60,688 nucleotides of DNA from Marinagarivorans sp. (GCA_028281865.1 JANQJB010000143.1:1-60688), one strand, 5' to 3'; shown: positions 1 through 11,200, counted from the stretch's first letter. Numbers and translations: made by a program. The notes: generated from the letters alone by a model not told the origin.

Positions 1-1808
1 ACAATGCTTTCGCCAGTCTCCTCGTCGATATATTTTTGTTGTATCGTCTGCGCTGCTTTTAATATATGTTGCATGTGACGGTCAGTCACTTCAAAGGGCG
101 TTCCAGAGGGCATCACCAGGGTTAAACGTACAAACTCACTTGGAATACGCGGAAAAAATGTATAGCGAGTATGCCCAAAAAACGCTGCGGCAATAATACA
201 AACTAAAATACCTACAAACGTCACGATTGTGAGCGCTTTATTATTTAAGCAGTATTTTAGCGTCGGCTGGTAAAACTGGAGAATCGAGCGCTCGAAGCCC
301 TCCGAAATGCTGCGCTGCACCCTTTGAAAAGCGTTTTGCTCGCTGGCTTTTTTTAATTTAACGTGTTTTAAATGCGCCGGTAAAACCAGTTTTGACTCAA
401 TCAGCGAAAACAATAATACGGGGATAACAATCAACGGAATTTGTGCAAACAGAGGCCCGCGATTACCTTCCATCACTCCCAGTGGCAGAAACGCAACAAC
501 CGTTGTTAAAACGCCAAAGGTAACCGGCACCGCAACTTCTTTCGTTCCATTGATTGCTGCGTCCAAACCGGAATCCGTTCGTTGCATATGGCGGTAGACA
601 TTTTCGCCGGTGACGATGGCATCATCCACGACGATACCGAGCACGACGATAAAGGCAAATAAACTGATCATATTGAGCGTTACACCGAGAAAAGGCATAA
701 CTAAAAATGCGCCCATAAAACTGACGGGAATGCCCAAACAAACCCAAAAAGCCACAGCGGGCCGTAAAAATAACGACAGTAAAATAATAACGAGCAAGCC
801 GCCTTGCCACGCATTACGCGTTAAAGTTGCAATACGTTTGGTAATATTGCGCGAGCGGTCGGACCAATAGTCGAGCGATATCCCCTTCGGCATTGTTAAG
901 CGACGTTCATCCACATAAGCTTTTACTTTATCGGCAACCTCAATCGCACTCTGATCGCCCACACGAAATACATCCAGTGTCGCCGCTAATTTACCGTTGT
1001 ATCGTGTTAACACCGCTTTTTCTTCAAAGCCATCTTTAACATTTGCTACATCGGACAACAACAAAAGCGTGCCATCGGGATTAGTTTTTAATACAATGCG
1101 CTCAAACTCCTCTTGACGATAAGCTTGACCTTTTGAACGAATTAATACATCGCCACCTTCTGAACTAATATTGCCACCCGATAAATCTAACGAACTGCTC
1201 GATATCGCGTTGGCAACTTGCCTTAAACTCAAATCGAACTCACGCAATTTATCCTGGCTAACTTCAATGGCAATTTCGTAATCGCGAATCCCCGACAATT
1301 CGACATGGGTAATACCGGGAATACGCAGCAATTCTTCGCGCATTTGTTCGCCCATTTCGCGAATTTCGCGCTCAGTAACATCTCCACCTAAAAAAACCGA
1401 TATTACTTCGCGCTCAAATTGCGCGAGCGAAATAATCGGCCTCTCTGCATCGGCGGGAAATGTATTAATAGCATCGACCCGATTTTTGACTTCATCGAGC
1501 AATTCGCGCGGGTCATAACTTTTTTGCACTTCGATAGTCACGGTCGTACCGCCTTCGTACGACCTGCTGGTATATTCCTCGACGCCCTCAAGATTTTTTA
1601 CCGCTTCCTCAACCCGCGTCGCGAGCCCTAACTCTGCATCTTCCGGCGTAGCGCCTCGCAGCGGTACACGCACGCTAATACGGTTACTTTCAAATGAGGG
1701 AAAGAATTCAAGTGGAATAGTATTAAATAGCGAATATAAACCGGTAATCGCTATCGTAATCATCAATAAATTCGCGGCAACATCGTTGCGCGTAAACCAA
1801 GCGATCAT
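1..1808 (-). CDS. RND efflux permease, AcrB/HAE1 type (C-terminus cut by window edge)
   Basis: Inner-membrane proton-driven pump subunit of a tripartite efflux system. Translating the minus strand from the ATG at 1808 gives about 602 residues starting MIAWFTRNDVAANLLM, the usual N-terminus of COG0841 pumps (membrane helix 1), followed by a porter domain (SNRISVRVPLRGATPEDAE, residues about 40-60) and the helix 2-4 block with GIVVDDAIV near residue 400, typical of RND transporters. Roughly the first 60 percent of the usual 1000-1050 residues is present; the rest lies to the left of the window. The ATG overlaps the TAA of the adaptor gene by one base (TAATG), so the two are translationally coupled. 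Substrate cannot be told from sequence. Confidence 0.93.
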   Translation of the reverse strand, partial: MIAWFTRNDVAANLLMITIAITGLYSLFNTIPLEFFPSFESNRISVRVPLRGATPEDAELGLATRVEEAVKNLEGVEEYTSRSYEGGTTVTIEVQKSYDPRELLDEVKNRVDAINTFPADAERPIISLAQFEREVISVFLGGDVTEREIREMGEQMREELLRIPGITHVELSGIRDYEIAIEVSQDKLREFDLSLRQVANAISSSSLDLSGGNISSEGGDVLIRSKGQAYRQEEFERIVLKTNPDGTLLLLSDVANVKDGFEEKAVLTRYNGKLAATLDVFRVGDQSAIEVADKVKAYVDERRLTMPKGISLDYWSDRSRNITKRIATLTRNAWQGGLLVIILLSLFLRPAVAFWVCLGIPVSFMGAFLVMPFLGVTLNMISLFAFIVVLGIVVDDAIVTGENVYRHMQRTDSGLDAAINGTKEVAVPVTFGVLTTVVAFLPLGVMEGNRGPLFAQIPLIVIPVLLFSLIESKLVLPAHLKHVKLKKASEQNAFQRVQRSISEGFERSILQFYQPTLKYCLNNKALTIVTFVGILVCIIAAAFFGHTRYTFFPRIPSEFVRLTLVMPSGTPFEVTDRHMQHILKAAQTIQQKYIDEETGESI

Positions 1809-3175
1809 TAATTACCGCCTCCGGCGCGGCGTGCGCGCATCGTTTTGACAAATTCTTCAAGCGTTTTACCTTCTTCTTCAGCTCGTTGCTTCATTCTTTC
1901 AAGCCGCTCGGGTGGCAAATTCGCAATAAACTCCGCTATGTCAGTGGTCGCCCCGGTCGAATTATTTTTTGCCGAGCCGGCACCACCACGTGCATTTCCG
2001 CCCTTACCCGGCGCACCGGCAACCCGAACTTCGGTACCCGATGCAATCTGCCCTAAGGGTGTCAGCACTATTTGGTCGCCAGTGTTTAAACCTTCGCTGA
2101 CAATAGAGTATTCCTCGTTTTGCCAATCGATGGTAATTTCTTGGCGATAAACCGCACCATCGCGATATTGGTAAACAAAACTCCCCTGGTAAATTGCCCG
2201 ATTGGGAATGGAGATAACTTGGTCAAGTTTTTTACCGGCAATTTCTGCATTGACATATTGACCAATTTTTAGCGGAAACCGCCCTTCCGCTTTCGGGCCA
2301 AACGGATCAAAAACATGTGCCACAACATTAAGCTGGCGACTTGTTGAATCGATCGAACCTGCCGTGCGAACAATTTTGCCACGCCATTCTTCCACACCGG
2401 ATAAACGCGATATCAACTTAACATTTGGCAACGAGCGACGCGAACCGACTTCGTGACTGTAGCGTTCAGGTAATTCTAATAATTCCAATTCATTATTTTT
2501 TATCGGCAAGCGAACTTCTATCGCATCGGTTGCATAGATTTCTCCAAGCACGGTATTTCCGTTCACAACTTGGCCTAAATCGACATTTTTATTCAATACA
2601 CGACCATCAAATGGGGCGCTAATACGCGTGCGATCTAGATTAAGCTCCGCTTTTTTAAGGCGCGCTTTAGCGGACTCAACATTGGCTTTGGCGGCTTTCA
2701 CCTGAGGCTCTCGCAGTACCAGAGGAGACGGAGAACCGCGCTGGCCCAGACGCTCCCAATCCTGTCTCGCCTGCTCCGCTGTCGCTATTTCCTCTTGCAG
2801 ACGCCGTTCCATATCAGCAACATTTGCACGTGCAACCGAAACTTCAATTTCATAATCTGCCGGTTCCAGCCGCAATAATTCCGCGCCTTTTTTAAAAAAA
2901 CCGCCATCGCGAAAATGTTCCGCCACAAACTCAATACGGCCGCTTACTTGGGCGACGACTTTACTTCTAATGCGTGGCTCGACCAACCCATACGACTGAA
3001 TTCGCGGCTGGATATTTTGTGGCTCGAGTTTTAATAGCTCAACTGCAATTTGCGCAGAAGGCGGGCTCGGTCTGCGACTAGGCTCAGGCTTGGTCAAAAA
3101 GAGCAAATAAACAATTATTGCAAAAGCACCAAACGCAAACAAAGGAAGCATCAGTTTTATTTTTTTTGCCAACAT
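1808..3175 (-). CDS. RND efflux periplasmic adaptor (membrane fusion protein)
   Basis: Adaptor that links the inner-membrane RND pump to an outer-membrane channel. 455 residues: an N-terminal membrane anchor (about residues 10-28), a barrel-sandwich/lipoyl half motif (VVAQVSGRIEFVAEHF, about 72-87), an Ala/Glu/Arg-rich alpha-hairpin coiled coil (about 115-185), the second lipoyl half with RISAPFDGRV (about 185-194), then beta-barrel and membrane-proximal domains. The C-terminal 60 residues are unusual: a Gly/Ala/Asn-rich stretch followed by a charged ERLERMKQRAEEEGKTLEEF helix. It lies between the channel gene upstream and the permease downstream in one minus-strand operon. Family assignment is secure; substrate unknown. 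Confidence 0.93.
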   Translation of the reverse strand: MLAKKIKLMLPLFAFGAFAIIVYLLFLTKPEPSRRPSPPSAQIAVELLKLEPQNIQPRIQSYGLVEPRIRSKVVAQVSGRIEFVAEHFRDGGFFKKGAELLRLEPADYEIEVSVARANVADMERRLQEEIATAEQARQDWERLGQRGSPSPLVLREPQVKAAKANVESAKARLKKAELNLDRTRISAPFDGRVLNKNVDLGQVVNGNTVLGEIYATDAIEVRLPIKNNELELLELPERYSHEVGSRRSLPNVKLISRLSGVEEWRGKIVRTAGSIDSTSRQLNVVAHVFDPFGPKAEGRFPLKIGQYVNAEIAGKKLDQVISIPNRAIYQGSFVYQYRDGAVYRQEITIDWQNEEYSIVSEGLNTGDQIVLTPLGQIASGTEVRVAGAPGKGGNARGGAGSAKNNSTGATTDIAEFIANLPPERLERMKQRAEEEGKTLEEFVKTMRARRAGGGN

Positions 3176-3327
3176 ACACTTTCCAACCGAATGAATATCT
3201 TATGGGAAACGCAGATTAACTTATCCGTGATTTAATCTTCGTGCGAGAAACAATAATACGGCTTTTATCTCTCTCATTTTAAAATCTGGAACAACTATGT
3301 TTATCTGCGGTTCCGTTATCTTGTGCG

Positions 3328-4722
3328 CTACTGCGACGAAGGTAATTCGACAATATCAAGTTTTCCGGCCAACGCTCTATGCAGCTGAATTTTGTTGACG
3401 GATATTTGTCTTTTAAGCGAAATAACTTGTATTTGCGCATCAACCGCACGCGTTTGTGAATCGAGCACAGAGACATAATCCACCAAACCCTTTAAATATT
3501 GATCAAAAGCCAACTTCTCTGCTTGCAGCGCATTATCTGCAGCCTGCCGAGTATGTGTAAGCTGCTGCTGCAAACTTTGCTGATTTTCTATGCGTGACTC
3601 GACTTCCTGGAAAGCGCGATAAACAGTATTGATATAGCGCGATTCCTGCTGCTCGAGCCGCGCTCGCGCAATATCTTCGGCAGCTTTTAAGCGCCCAGCT
3701 GCAAAAAGCGGCTGCACCAGCGGAGCGGTAATACTCCACACATGGTTATCATCGCCGACAAGATCTTCGAGCTCGCTCGAACTTTGACCAAGGCTTGCCG
3801 TAAGGCGCAATGAGGGGAAACGCGCTTTATGCGCGATTGCTAGCTCGGCACTTTGCCGCAACACATTTAACCAAGCGGCTTGCAAGTCTGGTCGATTTTT
3901 TAGCAACTCAGACGGCAACGACGGCGCGAGCAGGTGCTGCATTTGAGGAAAGTCAGCCTGCATTTTGCCTTCATTTTTTGGATAGGCACCAAGTAAAACA
4001 TTTAGCGCTCTGCGACTATCAGATAATACTTGCTGCTGTTGTAAAAGGCGCGACTTTTCGCGCTCTACATCATTGCGCGTGAGATATACCGCTAATGCTT
4101 GGCTAAGCCCAGAGCGGTAACCCGATTCTATGATATTTAAATTTTTCAGCTGGTTGCTGAGCCGCTGTTGATAGAGCGCCACAAGCTGCTGACTTTGGAT
4201 AACATCGAGCCACGCTAGCGAGACATTTGCAACAACCGTTTGCAGCGTAGCGTTGTAATCCGCTTCAGCAGCTGCATAAGAGAGCGCCGCTGACTTTTTC
4301 GCATCGGAGAGTTGCCCCCAGATATTGAGTTCATAGCTTAAATCGGCGGCCAAGGTAAAGTCATTGGTGATAAGCTCATTGCCATTGGGGCGGGTCTTGC
4401 GGCGCTGAGAGGTAAGTTTGCCACTTAGCTCGGGCCAGAATCGTAATTTACCGCGTAACAAATTCGCCTTGGCAATGCTTAAATCGCCTTGCTTCTGAAC
4501 CAACTCTTGATTATTTTCAAGCGCGTAGCGCAGCAGTTCGTTTAGCTGCTCGGACTGAATAAACTCAGACCATTTCACGCCAGCGCTTTCACCACTGCGC
4601 TGATATTGCCAGGTGTCAGGTAGATCCAAGAGCTCATCTTGGGGCACTGGTTTAATCCGCTGGCAGCCTGAAAGCACCAGTGTCGTACAAATAAACAGCG
4701 TAAAAATGGAACTGCGATTCAT
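3328..4722 (-). CDS. TolC/NodT-family outer-membrane efflux lipoprotein
   Basis: Outer-membrane channel of the same efflux system. 464 residues with a lipoprotein signal peptide (lipobox LVLSGC, acylated Cys20) and two OEP repeats of long amphipathic helices: QKQGDLSIAKANLLRGKLRF (about 98-117) in the first half and ADNALQAEKLAFDQYLKGLV (about 388-410) in the second, both matching the NodT pattern. GLSQALAVYLTRNDVE in the middle is typical of this family. First gene of the minus-strand operon; 152 bases separate it from the adaptor gene, in which I see no other gene. The promoter should lie in 4723-4973, divergent from smpB. Confidence 0.93.
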   Translation of the reverse strand: MNRSSIFTLFICTTLVLSGCQRIKPVPQDELLDLPDTWQYQRSGESAGVKWSEFIQSEQLNELLRYALENNQELVQKQGDLSIAKANLLRGKLRFWPELSGKLTSQRRKTRPNGNELITNDFTLAADLSYELNIWGQLSDAKKSAALSYAAAEADYNATLQTVVANVSLAWLDVIQSQQLVALYQQRLSNQLKNLNIIESGYRSGLSQALAVYLTRNDVEREKSRLLQQQQVLSDSRRALNVLLGAYPKNEGKMQADFPQMQHLLAPSLPSELLKNRPDLQAAWLNVLRQSAELAIAHKARFPSLRLTASLGQSSSELEDLVGDDNHVWSITAPLVQPLFAAGRLKAAEDIARARLEQQESRYINTVYRAFQEVESRIENQQSLQQQLTHTRQAADNALQAEKLAFDQYLKGLVDYVSVLDSQTRAVDAQIQVISLKRQISVNKIQLHRALAGKLDIVELPSSQ

Positions 4723-4931
4723 ATTATTGTCGTTATCGTTGTAAAAAGCGGGTATTTAAAGCGTATTCGCTGATTGTAGGCTAGTAGACAACAATTATTA
4801 AAGCTGAATTCATACCAAAACCGTTATTGAACAATTCTTCCACAATTACAGCACTTTGCCTAAGGACATTGGCCGTGTGACTATAATGTAATCAAACTCA
4901 TCATTCGGGTTGCCTCAGCTGAAACCTTGAT

Positions 4932-4973
4932 TTGATCTGGCTATTTGTAATGCAGTCTTTATAATGCGCGCCC
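4932..4973 (+). promoter_or_regulatory. smpB promoter with perfect TATAAT very close to the start codon
   Basis: A perfect -10 hexamer TATAAT (4960-4965) ends only 8 bases before the smpB ATG at 4974. Transcription normally begins about 7 bases after the hexamer, i.e. near 4972, which would give a leaderless or nearly leaderless mRNA. No purine-rich ribosome site stands in the GCGCGCCC that separates the two. TTGATC at 4932-4937 is 22 bases upstream of the -10, too far for a normal -35, so an extended -10 or a poor -35 near 4937-4942 may be used. Seen in sequence; start-site placement is inferred. Confidence 0.5.
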
Positions 4974-5456
4974 ATGGCAAAAAAGAAGAAAGTACCTGAT
5001 AACGTAATTATTCAAAACAGGAAGGCACGGCACGATTATTTTCTTGAAGATAAAATCGAAGCTGGAATTGAATTAAAGGGTTGGGAAGTAAAAAGCTTAC
5101 GGGCGGGGAAGGTCCAACTAATTGATAGCTACGTCATATTTAAAAATGGCGAAGCTTGGTTGCTGGGCGCGCAAATCCAGCCACTTCCAACTGCATCGAC
5201 TCATTTTGTCACCGATCCTACAAGGACCCGCAGATTATTGCTCCACCGCAAAGAGTTAAACCGCCTACAAGAGGCCGCGGAGCAGAAAGGTTACACCCTC
5301 GTTGCCAATTCACTCTACTGGAAAAAACACTTGGTCAAATGCCAAATCGCATTGGCAAAGGGCAAACAGTTGCACGATAAACGCCAAGCAGAGAAGGAGC
5401 GCGACTGGGGCCAACAAAAGCAACGCTTGATGAGAGCCCACAATCGCGAAGGTTAG
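4974..5456 (+). CDS. smpB: SsrA-binding protein SmpB
   Basis: Trans-translation partner of tmRNA: binds the tRNA-like domain and delivers it with EF-Tu to stalled ribosomes. 160 residues, the usual length. Landmarks: N-terminal [26 protein letters not shown] followed by [16 protein letters not shown] (about 30-47), and the basic C-terminal tail [11 protein letters not shown] that reaches into the mRNA channel. Its RNA partner ssrA is in the same window at 12539-12892, 7 kb downstream on the same strand. Followed by 290 bases without a gene containing two direct copies of TTGGTTTTTGGCGC (5470-5483 and 5485-5498). Confidence 0.97.
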   Translation: MAKKKKVPDNVIIQNRKARHDYFLEDKIEAGIELKGWEVKSLRAGKVQLIDSYVIFKNGEAWLLGAQIQPLPTASTHFVTDPTRTRRLLLHRKELNRLQEAAEQKGYTLVANSLYWKKHLVKCQIALAKGKQLHDKRQAEKERDWGQQKQRLMRAHNREG

Positions 5457-5746
5457 CAAAGCAGTGCCATTGGTTTTTGGCGCGTTGGTTTTTGGCGCAT
5501 AAATCTACGTTTTTGTGATTGGTAATAAATTTAAGTCATATCAGCTGCGAAAAGCATCACTTTTCTCTGTTCACTTCTATCTCCTTGCCTTAACATTCAA
5601 ACGGTCATTCTCAAGTTTATAATCTGTACTTACTTAAACAAACTTTAACGAACTCCCAAAAGCTCAAGCTTTACCATTAACCTGCCGTATTCGCGTGATG
5701 GGACAAGCTAGCTTTAAGCTGAGTTAAATACCGCGGAAAATAAAGT

Positions 5747-7963
5747 TTGATCCATCGTCGCTGGCTTATCATTGCTGGTTTGTTTATTACTCAGTTTTCG
5801 TTTAGCAACCAGAACGAAAGCGTGGAGTCCCTTTTCAACCTGACGCTTGAAGAGTTACTCAGCTTCACGATAACGAGCCGGCGTTACGAGGAAAGTTATC
5901 GCGATACCAATCGCCCTCTCTCGGTTATCTCATCTTCCGACATGCAAAATAATTTGCTCGAAGACATCTACGACCTCGCTTATTTAGTACCTAATTTTTC
6001 ATTCCGTAAAAACTTCGGCAAACGCCAAGAAAGACCTGTTATGCGCTCGATTTCATCAATTAACGGCGAGCCGCCTGTCGGTATATTGATTGACGGCGTT
6101 AGCGTATCCAATATCTCCACCACCTACTCGCTTACCGGTGTTCAGCATATAGAGGTGCTCCGCGGACCTGAAGCTGCGCTCTATGGCCGTTCCACCTTCG
6201 GCGGCGCGATAAATTTCGTCACAAAGCGCCCAGAGGATAAAAATGATTTAAGCTTTAAAGTTAGCGGCGGAAACTTCGGGCACCGCCAAATTGATGCTGG
6301 AATTAACCTTGCTGTTACACCGAATTTATTTTTGGGTGTTGGCGGAAAAGCCAATGAAAATGACCCGCTAATTAAAAATTCATTAGGCAGCGGCGGCGGG
6401 GGCTACGCGGCAGAAAAGAATGAGCACATCAACCTCGCTTTGCGCTGGTTGCCATCAAAACAGCTCGAATTTTTTTATCGCGGTTACGACCATCAAGATG
6501 ATACCGGCCATATGCCGCTTTATTTACAAAACGCCAGTAGCAATAATTGCTTTTTGCAGACTGCGATTCAATATTTCTGCGGAAAAATCGAAACTCCCAA
6601 ACAAGTCGGTTTTAGCAATGGCATCTTTCCCTGGGAACTGGGCTTCGAGAAAACGAATGAGCGTCATCACGCTGAAACACAATTCAGAAATGAGAAGCTG
6701 CAGTTTAAATTTATATACAGCCAAAGTGACGTTGTTATAAATGATACTTATGATTTTGATTTCTATGAATTGGATTCCACCTTTGCCAACGACACCATTC
6801 ATATCGACGAACAAACTTTCGAAATATTTGCAAATATTAAATGGCCGGCGCTCCGTCTGATGATTGGCTCTTCTTTTTTTGAGCAAGAAGACTGGCGAAT
6901 TTCCGATTTATTTTTTTTGCAAGGTACAAATTTGGTCGAAGACCTGGGTAATCCGCATATACAAAATGTCGACAATAAGGCTGTTTTCTCAAGCATCGAC
7001 ATTGACCTGAAAAACAATTTTGCTTTAGACATCGACCTTCGCTACTCCAAAGACTCCATCGACTACCGCAACGAGCTGCCCGGCCAGCTTGAACAGGGTG
7101 AAGATAGCTGGAGTGACTTTTCCCCACGAATCAATTTAAGTCGACGCTTTGAGAATAATTGGCTGACTTATTTTTCCGTAGCCAAGGGTTTCAAACCCGG
7201 AGGCTTTAATATCTCGCTCAATGAAATTGACTACTTCGACGAAAACGAACGGGACAGAATTTTAGCATTTCTCGCCTACGACGATGAAAAATTAATTACA
7301 TACAACTTGGGCTTTAAAGGCGAATTAACCAATACCTACGCATCGATTAATCTGTTTTTAAATTATTGGGACGACCTGCAATTGACACAAAGCCTTAGCT
7401 ATATTGATGGAACAGAAAATATGCGACGTGTCAGTACCATTGTCAATGGTGGTGCCGCTACAACCTGGGGAGCAGAAGTAGAATTTGATACACAATTATC
7501 GAATCAGTTAAATGGGAAGTTCACTTTTGGCTACACGGAATCTAATATCAAAAACTCCGAAACAAGTGCTCAAGAAGATCTAACCGGCAACCCCAGTATC
7601 GACGGCAAGGAAATTCCAAACGCTCCTGAATTAAACGGATTTGCCGGAATTTATTACAAAAAAAATATTGCAGAAAATTTAAATTTAAAAGCCAATGTCA
7701 ATTTAGCGTATGAGTCGCGACGCTTCGTTGCAGAACACAATCTTGCCACTATTGGCAGCACAACAAAATTAAACGCCAATGTGGCAATCGCAAAAGGCAA
7801 CTTACAACTTTCACTTTGGGGCAAAAACTTAACCGATGACAACGCACCGGAGTCAGTTGCACGCTTTGGGGACGCAGCAACTTTTTTTGCCAGACGCGCG
7901 TTCGGTATTTCTTTGGCCGAGCCGAGGCGATACGGTATTAGTTTAAGCCATATACTCGAATAA
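5747..7963 (+). CDS. TonB-dependent outer-membrane receptor
   Basis: Outer-membrane active-transport barrel energised by TonB. 738 residues: signal peptide (about 1-20, ending FSFS), a plug domain (about 50-165) with NRPLSVISSSDMQNN and the conserved GGAINFVTKRP at about 148-160, then a 22-strand barrel to the C-terminus, with SVAKGFKPGGFN (about 477-488) typical of the siderophore/vitamin-like receptor clade (COG1629). The reading frame opens with TTG at 5747, the first start in front of the signal peptide; the ribosome site is weak (GGAAAATAA), so translation may be low or the start unusual. No binding-protein, TonB or regulator gene lies next to it, so the ligand is unknown. Convergent with the large gene at 8214-12308. 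Confidence 0.92.
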   Translation: MIHRRWLIIAGLFITQFSFSNQNESVESLFNLTLEELLSFTITSRRYEESYRDTNRPLSVISSSDMQNNLLEDIYDLAYLVPNFSFRKNFGKRQERPVMRSISSINGEPPVGILIDGVSVSNISTTYSLTGVQHIEVLRGPEAALYGRSTFGGAINFVTKRPEDKNDLSFKVSGGNFGHRQIDAGINLAVTPNLFLGVGGKANENDPLIKNSLGSGGGGYAAEKNEHINLALRWLPSKQLEFFYRGYDHQDDTGHMPLYLQNASSNNCFLQTAIQYFCGKIETPKQVGFSNGIFPWELGFEKTNERHHAETQFRNEKLQFKFIYSQSDVVINDTYDFDFYELDSTFANDTIHIDEQTFEIFANIKWPALRLMIGSSFFEQEDWRISDLFFLQGTNLVEDLGNPHIQNVDNKAVFSSIDIDLKNNFALDIDLRYSKDSIDYRNELPGQLEQGEDSWSDFSPRINLSRRFENNWLTYFSVAKGFKPGGFNISLNEIDYFDENERDRILAFLAYDDEKLITYNLGFKGELTNTYASINLFLNYWDDLQLTQSLSYIDGTENMRRVSTIVNGGAATTWGAEVEFDTQLSNQLNGKFTFGYTESNIKNSETSAQEDLTGNPSIDGKEIPNAPELNGFAGIYYKKNIAENLNLKANVNLAYESRRFVAEHNLATIGSTTKLNANVAIAKGNLQLSLWGKNLTDDNAPESVARFGDAATFFARRAFGISLAEPRRYGISLSHILE

Positions 7964-8056
7964 GCCTCTAAGAATAGCTTTGGTATACCCAACAATTAAT
8001 TGCAGAGGAATGAAAACCTCAAGAGAAACAAGCGAGTATTTCTGCTTACCAACTCC

Positions 8057-8182
8057 GAGACATGAATTGCGGCTTGTTTTCAAGACCGTCGCGCGCGGGA
8101 TTCGCGCGATCGAGCTTACATGAATGTATAAATTGGGGGGCGCCTAGCCCGTGTTTTGAAAACAAGCCGCAATTCATGTCTC
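8057..8182. repeat. 27-bp perfect inverted repeat between convergent genes
   Basis: Arms at 8057-8083 and 8156-8182 are perfect reverse complements over 27 bases (GAGACATGAATTGCGGCTTG... and its complement) with a 72-base interior. The interior holds a smaller GC-rich inverted repeat (TCGCGCG 8089-8095, CGCGCGA 8103-8109). It sits between the 3' ends of the TonB receptor and the large membrane-protein gene. No T-run follows either arm, so a classical terminator is unlikely on sequence alone; a short mobile element or a long RNA hairpin acting on both transcripts are alternatives. Confidence 0.75.
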
Positions 8183-8213
8183 TCAGCTTTTGCAGGGAAG
8201 AAATACCCTGCAA

Positions 8214-11200
8214 TTAATTCTCAGACCGCGCACCTTCAGTTGGCGGAGAAGCAATATTCTTCACTTGTTTAGGTTCTTTTTTTCGCCATAAACCTTCGCT
8301 CGAAAAACACTGCCAACCCCATTTGCACCATGACATTAAACTAAATACCAACCACACGCTCCACAACAACATAATAAACCGATAAAACCAAAGTGATACA
8401 GATATAACTTTTATCTGCGGCACTGCTGAGGCCGAATAATCCGCATACCAATTTAAATTATAAGAATATGAACCTGCGCCCGATACATGCATATTCGGAG
8501 TGGACAATAAGCCGTTGGGGATCGCAGAAAATAGCATAAGGCCAGCAAGTATCGTGAGTATAATCAAAACCACTTGCACAAAATTAAACCACGCGTGGGA
8601 TAAACTATTTGCATAGCGAGCACGCAAATCATTAGCGACAAACCAAGCTAATATAATTGCTCCTCCCGGCATTGTAACAGTACTTACACCCACACCTAAT
8701 AACAGCCATTGTAAAGTCGATACCGGTATTGAAGGCGCGTACATTTTACACAGGCGACCAATAATAACGGCCAAGATAACAACAACTAACATCATGCTCC
8801 AAAATAATAATGCAGGCCCAAGAACAGGACCGGAAGCCCACAGCAACCAACGATCGCGGGGAACTGCGTATTGAATACGAATATTCCGAAGCTCACCGTC
8901 AAAAATTAATTCCGGTAGTGTTTCAACTGTCTGGATACCCTGAGGGACTTCCCAGCGTAATACAATACGATTTTCTCCGGGCTGTAAGCGTACAGATAAC
9001 TTCCCTTCTTTAAAATTCTCATTTATCGCTTGTTCATTCAGCGTTAATAATTTTATTGCAAATTCAGAAGGTAGATCGAATGTATAATCACCGCCGATAC
9101 TCGTGCGAATAAGCGTTTCAAGTCGGCCGCTTACTGCTCGCTTACCCGGTTTTATATCAACATTCACATTTTCAACCGATGTCGTATTGCCTTTTACCGC
9201 ATCTGGTCGAGTTAAATACAATGTGACAGATTCTCCCGGCCAAGGGCTCCACTCAAACTCACCGTCTACAACGTTTTTATTTGGCAATAAACCTTCGTAA
9301 AATAAATTCCATCGTTCAGTGCTTCTTACGCTCCACTCTTCAGACCAATTGTTCGTCTTTGCATGAGCTAAAACGAGTGGATAGATTGCATCGATTTCGG
9401 AATCAAAACTGTAGGTGTTTTTAGTGGCATCCAATACAATTTTTACCGAGCCGTCTTTATATTGCAGCTCATCGTCAAGGATGCGTTCACCTTTTAACAA
9501 AGGGAAATTAATTTCAATTGCTCCCTGCCGGGGTGCTACACGCTCAACCAGAGTGTGTATATACCAGTCAACGCCCATTACAAATTCGCGATAGACTTTT
9601 ACGAAAGGCTCCGCTGGGTCCGGCAATAGCCGATCTGCAATCGACGATTTATCACGCTTCTCAAACACGATGGATCGCGAAGCTATATTTCCCTGCCGTA
9701 AACCTGAAACGCTCCAATTAGGCGCGTCGACAACCACACCTCGGCTCTGTGATGGTAGCGACAAATTAAACAACTCATCGTTGATTTTCCCCTCCATTCG
9801 TAACTTGTGATTACCTTTGCCGAGGGGCAGATGATGGTGAGAACCAATTAGTTTCAACACACTTACCGGTTTATCATTAACTGAAATTGCAGTCGGCCGC
9901 CAACGATCGCTAGTCGGCAATGGTGCAGCTATATCAGCACCTGCACTTACCGTTAATTCAATAGCTAACCAGCCCTCCTTTAGTGTTATTTTTCCATCGT
10001 TGATAAAATAACAGTTTAAGCCACATTCTGGAGGTTCTAATAAACGCTTTTCATATTCAGACAACAACTCTTGCGACGGGAAGGTATTGGCTATCGATTT
10101 TTCAGGCGCACTCGTCAGAGCAAAAATAAATCCTAGACACAAAAGCGTTGCATTAACATTTAAATTTTTATCATCAAATTGATTGGATTTAGCCTGTTTT
10201 CCAAAATGCAAAAAAGTCACAAAATTCCTAACTAAAAAAACTAAAACAAGTGCGGAAAAAATAACTTCAATTATTTTGACAAAACGCGTTACTACGGGCC
10301 CCGAGGTATAAAGTGCTAGTTGCTCATTTTCCTTTACCGGGCCTGACCAAGAGTAATTAACGTTTTTCCAATTCCAATCCGGCATCCCAGGCCCCATCTG
10401 CGCTGCTTCGGTAACATCATAGCGTTTTTTCTCCGAACGCTTGGAAGGCGAACTTCTTAATCCCATAACAATCACTTCTTCCGCAATTTCAGAATCTGCA
10501 GAACTCGGCGCGATTCGCGCAGCGGCTTTTTGTTCTGGTAAAGCGAAGTTCTGTATGGGCTGGGAGCGATAGCCACCCCATTCGTATTGATCCTCCAGTT
10601 GAAGATACACAACTGAACGCAACTGTTTAGTCGAAAATGCGATAAGGCTAAATGTACAGGCAAGCAAAATAAAAGCAGACGCGGCCCGAACAACACGAAA
10701 GAATTTTCCCTGCGGTAAAACTTTTAATAGTGCAAGCGATATTACAAGTGGAAGTACATAGGATATAACGTTATCGGATAAATGATACGTTAATACACAC
10801 GCAGCAAAACCTGTTACAGCTGGCACGATACCCAAAACTTTATACAGTGCACCGACAATAATTAAACACAGAAATATATCCCACAAATTCCATTTGGAAA
10901 CCCACGTGCCCCTTACTTGATCCGGACCACCCACATGCCAAACGCGCCAACCCGGCGGTAAAACGAGTTGGTGGTTGATGCGGCTAAAATCAGTAAGCCA
11001 GCCGTTCGCCGGAATTAAATCATTACTTTCAACCCTAGCAAGCGTATTGACATCAACATCGGAAAAGCGAATTTCGAAACCGGGCGTTGCACCTTCGCGT
11101 GCCACTTGATTGATAATACGCGGTTCTCCATCTTCGGTAACACGCCCGAGTTTTAAATTAGGCGCGACTTCTAGTCGCCAATCTTGATGCATTTTACCGG

